From Pelomyxa schiedti (Eukaryota > Evosea > Pelobiontida > Pelomyxidae): a DNA stretch of 64,000 nt. Shown one piece after another: positions 23,501-35,200 of the stretch. The DNA lies in the NCBI GenBank assembly GCA_020536535.1, contig JAHLWZ010000839.1, forward strand, positions 1 to 64,000, written 5' to 3'. The number at the start of each line of letters is the position of its first letter. The stretch's first letter is position 1. The notes beneath the pieces are model-generated. The model saw nothing but the letters and a program-made list of their open reading frames with translations, had not been told where the DNA came from and searched no databases. A program made the translations under genes and the position numbers.

Positions 23501-24068
23501 GAGGGATGCCAGAGGAATCCAATACCCACGCAGAAGACGTGCTTGAACTTGTGATTGCCATGTTTTCCACCCTTGAAAGGTACAATACACTTCATGACAC
23601 AAGTCTTCATATTAGAGTTGGTATGCCCCTTCTCCCTTCGCCAAAGTTAAGGGAAAAACAAAAAAAAAAAGGCATAAACACTGGACCAGTAGTTGCTGGT
23701 GTCATAGGGAAAAAAAAGTGGGCATTCGATATTTGGGGAGATACTGTAAACACAGCAAGCCGGTACAATTCCCTCTTCACTCCCTATTGGTCCCAATTCT
23801 TTGCAGGCTTGAGAGCTCTGGTGTACCTGACCGCATTCAAGTCTCTGAAATTACCAAAGACCTTTTGGTCTCCAAGGGCTATCAATTTGAGTCCAGGGGA
23901 GTAATTCAAATCAAAGGCAAGGGTGAAACTGAGTGCTTCCTATTGTATGGGATCCACAACAACTTCGGAGATGTTTACAAATCCTTTAGGGCAGAACCAA
24001 AACTACATCAAGCAAAAAGACCCATTCCTGAGGTAATGGACAGCAAATCTATGACGAGCGCCTATTAA
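17559..24068 (+). CDS. Tmc-like multi-TM protein with PAS and adenylyl cyclase domains
   Basis: A large gene with many short introns. The N-terminus (MSKVRPMNEDEEAQ) is acidic and GC-rich. Several TM segments follow at about 17900-19040. A soluble helical part at about 19200-20000 (EDIFAAGLQLLSNQAFAF, AIFLIEKK, KQALCTFWLQL) resembles the repeat region of TmcB/TmcC-like protist proteins. More TM segments lie at about 20330-22450 (IFGIFVLIAGFFNVVILCIV). A PAS-like segment at about 22690-22950 has TIESFNPSAESLFECTSKEVLG. The C-terminal class III cyclase domain has the metal aspartates in VAFADIVE and KTIGD, the purine lysine in VEKIKT, and FDIWGDTVNTASR. Lys plus Asp at the specificity positions predicts ATP over GTP, hence cAMP synthesis. 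It ends SMTSAY. A single catalytic domain per chain implies a homodimer. The PAS domain may sense a ligand or redox state. Confidence 0.82.
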
Positions 24069-24169
24069 GAAAATATTAACTAGCGGTGTAAAAAAAAACC
24101 TGTGTCAATAAGAGACTTGAAAAAACCCAAATTTTGGCACTGCCAAAACAAAAACCACTCTTTCTTAGT

Positions 24170-27100
24170 TTATACATTATCAGGATTAGACTTAGAAGAG
24201 CTGGGCTTTAGAACATCCAGCTGTACTTCCATTTCAGAGCCATCATTTTCGTAATGTCCAGCCTCCATCTTCTGTTCTTTTAGTTCCTGTTCCTCCCTCT
24301 CCTTTGCCTCAATAATGGCGTGATATCTCTTCTCTTTGAGGTTCCTGTTACAAGAAAGTGTTGCTAGTAGTGCCCATTTGTTTTGTGCATGGAGTCTGGA
24401 TGTGGGCTTATCTTTGGCTGCGGAGCCTGGATCGCCTCTCGTTTCTTTTTCTTTTTCTTTGTGTTGCTGATTGGCTAGTGTTTTGGTATTTGTTAGTGTT
24501 TTAATTTGGGGTTTTTTGAGTGTAGAACCTTGTGATAATACATGCAGAAATACATTTGTGGCTGGGTTGTTATAAATGTTATCTGTGATGAACATACTGG
24601 CAAAGGCACTGTAGCCTAAATACCGTTAAGAGGGGAAGACTTTTGGAAGAGTGAAGGAACCTTTGTCCATGAAAACCAAATCCTGCATTCCAATTAGAGG
24701 GTAGTCCATTCGGAAGAAGAACAAAAATGTCATTCCTCTTTTTGCAAAAGATTAGAGAAGAATAGGAAAAAAGGATACAACATCGCGGTAGCAAGACGGA
24801 TTATTGAAGATGTAATGCCAGCAAGGCTACTCATATTTTAGGACCCCGAAGAGGAAAGAAAGGTTAAAATACATTCCAACAAAGGTATTGGCAAAGTCAT
24901 ATAAAGCAAACAGTCTTCGATGTATGATGACAAGGTGATCCAGCCAAAACATATCCACGACACTTTTTTGTTGCTTGTTAGATCAATTTGGAACAGGAAG
25001 CTTACAGAGTGACAAATAGCATTCGCACAATGGTAGTTATAATGGATATAATAAGTGTATAATTGAAGCGTCTGTGTATATTCTTGATGATATCAATCAT
25101 TAAACCAGTATAACCTTCCTTGGGTTAGCTCAAATACTTTGATTACACTAAACATACCAAAGATAAAGAATATGACCCACAGAACGGCAAAAACTACAAA
25201 ATAGGCAATAGCTGTATGACTGGAAGAAGAATTAGCGCTGGAAAGAATATGGAAGCACCTGCCTCACTTGCATCCCGACATAGTTACTTGCTGTAGAGAG
25301 AGATACCGATCTTGGGTCGACGACAACTTTTCCTTGTCTAACAAGCATCACCTAGGAAACATGGGTACAGAAACTAGCAAAAAGGAAGATATACATTGTT
25401 TCTGTAACTGTAAAAAAGGAGAAGCCACATGAGTAGACCAATGACTAACGTCACCTAAATAGAGTTAGTTGTTCACTTTTTCGTTGAACATTGTGAGATA
25501 CAGCAGCAGCAGCTTGACCAGAAGAGATTACTTTTTCCCCTATAGCATCTAAAACCCCACCTGGGCCACTTTCAGATGTTATGGCATACAACTTTTGGGC
25601 AAGCAGTAAAATGATGTTTCCTCCATTGCCAAGATCCTACAGGATATAAACTGAAGAAGACAGTATGCAAGAGAACCTGTGACGATAAGGAGTTTATCAT
25701 TTCACTGACTATCTGGGAACCAAAGCCAATAGCACTTGGAATATCAACATCAAGGCCAAGTTTGTTAGCCACAGACACAGCACTGTCGATTGCCTTAATC
25801 TGTGAAGAGTCAATTAGCACTGTGATTACTGAGTAGATTCTTGTCTCAACCTCAAGATCAATCATTCCGTTTTTAGCCACTTGGATAGAATAGGAAATCC
25901 AATATTCCACCCAAAATGTGGCCAGATAACAGTATAACAGACACAGAAAAGAAAGGCCCGCGGCTAAAAGGAAACGTTGGGGGAAGGTAAAGGAGCTCCA
26001 AGATTCAAGCCATTTATGCTGGTTAGGAGCTACTGTAGTCAGTATTTGATGGGAAGAAGGAATGATTACCAGGAGAGAAAAAGTAGTATCGGATCTTGAA
26101 AATTGCTTTTTCAATAAGGGAAGCTTCAGGAGAGAGGGAGGGCATTGGTATGGCCGGTGGAGGCCTTTCCACTAATTTGGAGCAGTGCTCTTTCCAGTTG
26201 GTCATCCTGTGCAGCCACAAAATAAGTGCTGATAGAAAATTAAGCTGATAGAAAACCTTGCAACTTCCCTTGTAAGATGGTTGTGCCCACTAATTGCAAG
26301 GTATACAATCACTCCTAAAGTTACTGCCAAAAATGCATATACAGAGAAAAAAATCTGGAAAGATGAATTTCAGGGATGTTGTGTTGTTAATCGTACAGTT
26401 GCAAGGCATATAGAAAAGGGATCAGGCTCCCCTTGAAGTACAATTGCCAGAGCCGTCACAACAGCCCCAAAAAGAAGTAGTATAATAGCAACAATTATGG
26501 ACAGTATGACCTAGGGAACACCTCAGGTGCAAATAATTAGAAATGGGACTACAGATAGCCTAAAAACAAAGCGTGTGGATGCCCAAGTGCTGTTCGCAAA
26601 AAACTGGATAAAGTGAGCTTGATAGCTAGGAGCACTTAATATTTACCATGGGGATTACAAGTATCATTAAAACATAGACCAAATTTTTAATTAGGCCTAA
26701 GTGTGAGTGAGAAGGTTCAGTGGCGAAAAGAGATTACTGAAAGATGAGACATCTGGAGACTGCAGGTTATACAAGTGGAACCTATCGCTTTCAATGAAAA
26801 TTCCATCACAGAAGAACTAGGTTTGGGGTAGTGTGCATTTAACTTTCTACAGTGGTACCACAAATGAATAAAATCCGGATGAACCAGAAACAAAATGTAG
26901 ATCAGAAAATATGTAGACACCATTCTCATTTGTAAGTTGTCCAGTCTGAAAAAAAGATTAGTCGAGAAAAGCATATCTTGGAAATTGCATTGTAAGATAT
27001 GGTAGTCTCAGGAGAGAGTCTCTCTTGTAATGATTTTTCTTCCTTCGAAACATCCTCATACTCCCGTCGTGCTACAAATACCTGTACTCTTCTCCCAAAA

Positions 27101-30100
27101 GAAGGGGTTCCTGAAGGAGCAGTGAGGTGTAGACATGTAACATCAATATCAACCATAGAGGTCATAGATAATGAGCTGTGGTTGTCTCAAAGAGGATATT
27201 TCTGCAGCTTCATCATCTCCAACAACGACACACTTTTCAACTAGAACCGTTGGGGTTGTAAGCCCAGCAGGTTGAGTCTTGAAAAAGAAAGTCACATTAC
27301 AGGAAAAGGAATAGAGTGCAACCGTTGTTTCAACAATAGATAGATCATTGAGAATTTCAAAAGTATCAGAAACATCGCTTTTCCGTTCGTCATTTAACCC
27401 GACAAATTGCACACTATAGTTACCTGCCCAATATGTCAATGCAGCTTTATGTATACCTATGGAAACCTGCTGGAGCATCTATTAAACGGAAGCAAAACTC
27501 CACAAAACCACCAGATCCTGTTGTAGCCTGGCTGGTTTCATCACTGGCTCGTGCAATTTGCATTTCACTGTCTGGTTGCTTTAACGGAAAGAGTTAGAAA
27601 CGGTGCAGATAAAAAGTTCAACCTGTGCAACCACCACTTTCATGTCGTATTCCTCAAGCCCAGAATCCCCAGCAATTCTTGCTTGAAGTGTGAAGCACAT
27701 TACACCACCCAAAAACATCCGAGTTGGCCTGGGACCACTGACAATTTCAATTGTGGAAGCCATGGCCGTCAAATCGAACTCCCGTGTACAAATTGAGTCT
27801 TCACTGTTTCTTTTGTTAGCATCTAAGTTTCAAAATTGAGATCCTCTACTCACTCGGTACTTAGAGTCAAGAAACACATTTTGTAAGATTTGCCTGCCAC
27901 ACCCAGTGAGATTATCCATGACTCAAAAGTGATTTCAGTGCTTGGTAGGTTAGGAAGGGCATCAGCCAAGGGAAAAAGTACTTGGAACCGATTTGCACTG
28001 GGTATTGTGGAACAGCAACCCCTGTACCATCAACAGATTTCACAGTTGTTAAAACTACTGGAAATGGAATGTAACATGATACTCGACCATCCTCTGAGGC
28101 CTATTTTGAGGAAAGAAATGGAAAATGTAGAGGAGTAGCTACTCGCTCAGCCAGCATTTTAATTATAGGGGGCTGTGAAAATGGTTGTTGTGGGGCAATC
28201 ACTGCTGAGGGTTGTCTCAGCAATTCCAAGGTGATCTGAATTTCTGTCAATAGAAGAGAATAGGAAAAAAAGGAGAAAAACCGTCCACAAAGAGAGGTCA
28301 ATTTCAGAAACAGGTTCCAGAATAGTACCATCAAGGACAAAACAGATTTTGAGTTTCCCACTCCCAAGGGAAATTACTCCAATATCTAAGGGAGATTATT
28401 GTTAGGTGTTATTGCTCATGTATACCATTAAAAACTGCAAGGCCAGTATTGTCCACAGGCGTACTCCACCCCCATATTTCACTTTGAGGTGACACTGATG
28501 ACAGACTTGCCACAACAGCTTCATCAAATGAGAAATCCAAATCAAGGGTGTCACAGTTAATGGCAAGCATCCGTGTTCCTTTGATGGATTATTGAAAAAA
28601 GAGAAAAAAGACTCGTGCCTGTAAGATTTCCCCCAGTGGAGGGAGTCAGCAGCACAATAGGTTGAATAGAAAACGGTTCACATAAGGAGCCGTTCCTGAG
28701 GGCAGCTTCTACAATGATAACAGCATTTTGCACTGGAGCCTGTGCGACCACGTGAATATATTCTTCAGATTGAATTCCATCTAGCTGAAGATAAAACCAA
28801 TAAGAGCCAGGGTAAATCAGCGTAACACCAAGTGTTTCTATGTCAAGTGAGTAAGTCAATTTATTCAAAAAAAAGAATTTGGTACCTTTGTTGAAACTCA
28901 CACAGGGGTTGGAAGTTGTGCACAATGTTGCATATACTGGTGGGCACGCCTGTTGTCTAAGATAGGCATAGTTCCAACTGACGCTATTATTGCTAGAGTC
29001 AAGTGCCAGTGCCTACCCCACAAATAAGCTAAATTTGAGAAAATAGCTGAAACACTTGAATGTAAAATTCTTCATTTATGTTGATAGTGGCAACAGAGGA
29101 AATATGGACCTTGACAACTGAAACGGTGATGTTTTATGAGAGGAAGAAAATGAACTTACTTGGGTTGTCGATTTTAATCATGAAGAAAGCGCTTGAGCAG
29201 TCCTGCACCACTGTTTCAGTAAAACTAGAATATGTCTGTACCAAATAGAGTTCGCCCCAATATTCCCCAGGATAACCTGAGACACAAACAAGGTAAATGT
29301 ATAGAAAAGACAGAGTGTGCACCACCATCATCAATTTGGAAATGAGCATCAAAAATCCAGCCATTAGCGCCGCTTGTTAGAATAACATCATCACTTGATG
29401 TTATTTGGCGGTATTCTTGTGAGGCAGTATAAATAATCATATCTGAGAGTAAGTTGTAGTCCAAGTTGTTGTTATAGTATGATGTCATTGGTTCACTCTC
29501 TCCATTGAAAACCTGTAGACTATTACACAGAATACAGAATACAGAAGCATAGATAGAGCCTACCCTAATGCCAATGGTAAAGGGTTGCCCGATTTGTACT
29601 TGGCAATAAGACTCTTCATTCAGGATAACCTCAATATCCGAGCATAAATGAGAATTTTCCTTCGAGATGTAATTGGCTCACTATGCAATAATTGGAGACT
29701 CACCTGAGGGTCAGACACACCCCACTGAAAGGGAGCAGCTATTCCATCTACTGAGATGATAGCAGAATATGTTCTATTCTCCCAGTCAGCATCAACTCGT
29801 GCAGTGAGAAGATCTCCAAATAAAGCTAGTCCCTGATTACTAGAAAGAATAAAAAAACAACACCATGTTAAGAAGGCACAGAGGCATACTCAGAAGCAAC
29901 TGGATAATAGTGGAAGGCAGTGCCAACCTCGGATTCTAGGAACGCAATTTTCCCAGGAATACCTGTCCAGGCTTCAAAATCTGGAGTAAGCATTATCAAT
30001 ACCCACCTTGCCCACTTTCATCAAAGATGAGAATAACAGGGGACTGTAATGTAACACCAATTTGGTTTTTAGCATTGAGTGAATAAACTGACACAAATCC

Positions 30101-31930
30101 AGCCACAGTCGTGGTAACATTTATAATGTCTGATTCAAGAGATTCAACACCCTCACAGAAGAATGTGATCCTGTGAGGACCAGGGGGTCCACGAACTAAG
30201 AAACTCATTGACATGGTGGCACTGTAGAAAGCTGAGCGAAATCATTAAGATAGATATTGCACACAATCCAGAAGAGTTTGTTGGAGGAGACACAGGATTG
30301 TCCAGATATTTAATAGGTATCCATGACTCATAGCTTGCTTCATATGGTCCCCGTCTTCGCCCATCTGCAATACCTATTTACTACATAGGGAAAAAAAGTG
30401 GAAGGATACTCCATTCAGTTATCATGGCAATCACAACTTTTCCCTGCAAAGCGTGTCCATCACCATCAACTACCTTTAGAACCATATCAAATTGAGATCC
30501 TTCCTTTACAGATGAAGGTGGGTCACTGATAATGATTACAGACGCAACTAATAGTGTGTCAAAAAAGACAAAGAGAGTGGGGGCAACCATCAGTTTTAAC
30601 TTTTGGAATGAGACCCTCTGAAGTAAAGAGAAACTTGAATGCCTGCTCACAGACCTTTTTTTTGTATAAAAAAGCATTGGGTGAAATGAGTGAGATTTTT
30701 CATACAGCCATAATATAAAGTTCTCCAAAATTTGATGCATTTAACGTTAAACCCTTAAATGTAGCCTTTCCTGTAATGGTAGAGTACGCTTCAATTGGAC
30801 TGACAATTGCTACAATAAAAATGTTATGAGATGTAAACAATATGATGAACTAAACCAAATTTTGGTGTACGAAGATCTTCAGTGAGCATGTATTGTGTGT
30901 AATAGTCTGCAGGATTTGAAAAAAGTAACACCCGTTTTCCTGAAAGTGGTTCCCCATTTGTATCAATAACCTTCACTTCGAGGTCAATGGGTGTCCTACT
31001 TCATATTAGAAACTTGGGAACTAAGATGAAAGGGTCAGAGGCACACACGCGGTATCCCACTCTGTAGGAATAGCTGTTAATTGTAAAATATTCCCCACTT
31101 TTGATTCTACAGATACAGTTGCAGTCTGGCTCAATGATGAAAGGGATTCGTCAGCAAATGAAAATCTCAGTGTGTATCTCCCTATAATTCCAGATTGTAT
31201 CACAAAATCATTGAACATAGCATCTCCATTTGCTGAGGTTGTATCTGTTTGTTGGTGAGTGTCATCTTTAGCCCCCAAAGTGCTAATCAAACGTGCATAC
31301 TGCTGAAACCAGCAAGTACTGGGGTACACATTGGTGTAAATTGAATTATTTTGAGGGGATTAACGATTCCAATACAATCCAGTGAGGTTATATTAGTAGC
31401 AATCTGTTCCACTAGCATCATATATCAGATTTCAAAAAGGAGGAAGTGCAGGAGAACCTGACACCACAATGTCCCATCCATCAGCAGGGAACCCTTCCAA
31501 GTTTTTCACATACAGCCAAGGAACCTGCTCTAGTGGTTCCCCTATAACGACATAAACAGGAGGCTGCACAAACATATTCATCTGATACACAAAGAGCCTG
31601 AATAAAATAGCAATAGTAAAAAAAGAAACAAACCTTATTGGGTGTGTTTTCACCAAGTGCATTTCGTGGGTCCCTAAAAACAGAAAACAACAACAAAGTG
31701 GCACTAAAAAAAAAAAAGGAACCGTTAGTGAGACACAAGACCATAACTTTTACGTTTCTTCTTTTGTTGGGTTATTATGGGAGAGAGACATAGACGTACA
31801 CCATGCAGAACACGATCATCAACGTGGCAATTGTGAAAAAATTGTCCCTGACTCGGTCATTGATCAAATCATAGAACACAGGGATCCGAATCTCGCGCGG
31901 GTATTTCCCAGGTGCCTTGTCGACGTACAT
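24170..31930 (-). CDS. Giant membrane protein: Ig-like/invasin-like repeats and C-terminal multi-TM region
   Basis: About 7.8 kb in many small exons. The first exon (31930, MYVDKAPGKYPREIRIPVFY) carries a hydrophobic anchor (NFFTIATLMIVFCMVYVYV). The following 5 kb encodes beta-rich repeats of the pattern D..G..V.G..V then NG.A.F..l.i..G..G.Y.l.f; examples are SANGDAMFNDFVIQSG near 31230, VVDGDGHALQGKVVIAMI near 30470 and NENGVYIFSDLHFVSG near 26920. From about 26700 to 24830 there are seven or eight TM segments, such as VILSIIVAIILLLFGAVV and AIAYFVVFAVLWVIFFIF. The last exon is a charged cytosolic tail (REEQELKEQKMEAGH). It looks like a surface receptor or adhesion protein. The repeats resemble bacterial Big-1/invasin or filamin-type folds; the family is not identified. 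Exon joins are mostly not resolved, so one gene is likely but not proven. Confidence 0.6.
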
Positions 31931-32283
31931 TTGTCAAACGCGTGCGACGACACCGGACGTCAAGCGCTACACGAATACGAGAAAAAAAACCTGAGAAAAT
32001 ACAAACCGTTGATTCCGAGAACTTTTTTCGGAAGTTTGAAGATCGCTCCTTTGATGGTAGTGGAACTTCTCCTTGGGCAAGGTTGCTTCCCCGGGTTCTC
32101 TTGGCTCCTCATAAATCACAAGATGGAACAGCATCCAGAAGTCCCACTCGCGCACTCCAGCGGTAGCCCTTTTAGAGTTTTAGGAAACACCATCACACGT
32201 TTTGGCTTTCTTTATTGAGCATCATCACTCTCCGAGGGTCGGTGCAGCAGCAGGGGAGTGGTGTCACGCGTGAGAAGTGAGAA
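31931..32283. promoter_or_regulatory. Divergent promoter region, membrane protein / CPSF160
   Basis: A 353-nt spacer between opposed start codons. It is GC-mixed, with an A run near 31981-31989. Short frames on both strands have no recognisable product. No named motif is visible. Confidence 0.4.
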
Positions 32284-35200
32284 ATGAGTTTTTGTTTTCT
32301 GAGCGTTACGCACCGTGCCACTTCGGTGCATCACTGTGTGTCGGGGCACCTCACGTCCGACCAAGATTCCAACTTGGTTTTGGCTCGCGCAAACATTTTG
32401 CAGATCTACTCCCTGTCTACGTCCCACCCTTTGGAAGAGGCATTTTATTTTTTTTTTTTTTTTTTTTTTTCTTTCTTCCCCCTTTTTTCTTTTCTTTCTT
32501 TCTTGCTTTCTTACTTTTGTTTTTCCTCCCCTTTGTATCTTCCTTTCTTGTTGTCATTGGATTTCATCACATTTGTTTTAATTAATCACGGCTATTTGAC
32601 AGGACCCGAGTAGTGGAGTGGATGGGAAATCTCACCGTCTAGATCTGCTTCATGAATGGGAGTTGTGCGGAAACATCGAATCTTTGTCACTCGTTCAGTT
32701 TCCACGAGAGAGCTGTGATTCTCTGGTTGTTTCATTTGCTGATGCAAAAGTGTCTGTTTTGAAGTATAACAGAAGTTCTGCTTCCCTGGACATTTGTTCA
32801 ATGCACTGCTACGAGCAAGCAGATTTAAGGGTATTCCTAGTTTCCTTCCTATCCCTCATGTAACGAATTTATTTTCATGTTTTTTTTTTTTATCTTTTTA
32901 TTTTATTTTTTTCTCTAGGAAGGTAGGGAAAGAGTTTCATTTCCCCCACTTGTTAGAATAGATTCCCAGCAGAGATGTGCCGCTGTACTTGTGTATGACC
33001 ACAATATAGCTATAATTCCATTTGCGGACACTAACTCGTTGGATGAGATGTAAGTCCGTTTCTCTACAGCATAGTGAGTTCCTTATTGTTTCCATAAGGG
33101 AGCAGGATTCTAAGCTGTCTATCTTGAACACCTTGAGCTCCTTTACTTTCAGCCTTTCAGCCATTAATGTTTCGAATGTGAGGGACTTCTGTTTTCTCAC
33201 TGGCTATTTTGAGCCCACTCTTGTTGTACTGCATGAAAGTCCCATCACGACTTGGGCTGGGTAGATCTCTTCTGTTCCCACAAAAGTTTTCATTCCTCAA
33301 AAAGACGTCTACCAGCAGTCAAGGACACCTGCAGTGCAACAGTTGTTTCCCTTCAAATGTCTAAGCACACCAGAACGATTTTATGGACAGCTGATAAACT
33401 GCCACATAATTGCTTTTTGTCTCTTCCCGTCCCTGATCCATTAGGTAAAAGAGGCTTCCACGTAAATTTGTGGATAAATCCTTCATCCAGGTGGAATATT
33501 GGTTTTGTCCCCAAATTCTGCATTATACCTGAACCAGAATTACCGATTTGCCTTCTTGTTCAATGACTTTGGCGATGTCAATTCCGTTTTTATTGCCAGA
33601 GGTGTCTTCCTTTATGTGCATTCCTTCATGTGTAATTTTGTGGCCAAAAGACCAGTCTAAAGACCCCATTGTCGCCGACGCTGCAAAGGCCCTGTTTGTA
33701 ACGAAAGATACCCTCCTGATATCTCTTCGAGGAGGAGAATTGTATCTCCTTCTACCCCTTTTGAACTACTCACTATTAATAAGGTATGTGCTGCATCTTA
33801 TTCATGACGGGCGAAGTGTTACTGGTATGACACTTGTAAAAGCCGGGACAACTGCAATTGCCTCTTGCGTAAGCCTTTATTCTTCCGGCTCAAACATCAG
33901 CTGTAATTTTTACTGTTTTCAGATGTGTCTCTTACCAATTCCGAAGTATATGTTTATTGGGTCTTACCATGGAGATTCTCTTCTTTTATCCTATAGTGAA
34001 AACGCTTCGGTGGATATTGGTTTAAGGGTTTGTTCTACAGTGCACTCTACTGTTTTAAAACAGAAATGCAGCCCCCTGCCCCTAAACGTTCAAAAGTGGT
34101 GAAGGGTGAGTCACCATCATTCTTGGATGAGATTGACGACCTGCAACTTTACAGTAATTCGGAACCCCAAGTCGCAACCACTGGGCCATTTCCTACTGTG
34201 TGCCACCTTAACTAGTTTTTTAAGCATTTCTATTTACTTTCACAGTCAGGATATAAATTTTCAGTTGTTGATCAACTTCCTTGTCTGAGTCCGATAAGAG
34301 ACCTCGCTGTTGGTGAGTCATATGATATTTACAGCACTTCTATAGCGGTGAGTTGCTTCCCCGCCGTGCCATTCTGACTGCGACCCAGGAGGGAAACCCA
34401 CGGAAGTTCCTTGAGATGGTTGCATGCTCTGGTCATGGAAGAAATGGCAGTCTTTTTATTCTTCAAGTATCGACTTGCTCTTCTCATTTGGGAGATTTAC
34501 TTTGAAAAAGAATGGAATCCGTCCTGACGTTGTCTCCTCCAGCACCGATTTACTTGGCTGTGTGTCTATGTGGTCCCTGCATGGGTGGAAAGAGAGCGAC
34601 TCACATGAACACCACAGTGGCCTAAAGGAGCATGCCACACTTGTTGTCAGTAAGGCTGATGCAACTTTGGTGTGTTCGTTTTAAGGAGGACCTATTATCA
34701 CCTCATACTTGCCAAAAAGATTTTTGCTTCTGGTGAGCAAATACAAGAAATCTCCGATAGAGTCGAGTTTTTTACTACTGGAGCAACGATATTGGCCTCA
34801 AACATTCTTTCTGATAAGTTAATTGTACAAGTTTATCAGTCAGGGATCAAACTCATTAACACAAGTAAGCTTGTATTTCGACCAACATGAAAATACTTAC
34901 AATTTCTAATAGCAACCTTGAAACAAATTCACAAACTTTCTCCACCACCTGGAGGAACCATCACATTCGCCTGCTGTGAGGATCCATATGTAGGCATTCT
35001 CCTTTCCAACGGTTCCTTTTATCTTTATGTGGTCACAGAGAGCTCAAGGCTCCAACAGTTGCCCAACCAACTGGTTCTTTCCTTTTTTAAAATAAATCAT
35101 AAACCTGATATTCTTATAGGTGGATTCCAGCATCAGGGCTATAAACCTTTTCAGCACTTGCACATGCACCACTCCTACACAGCCACCCACTTTTCATGAG

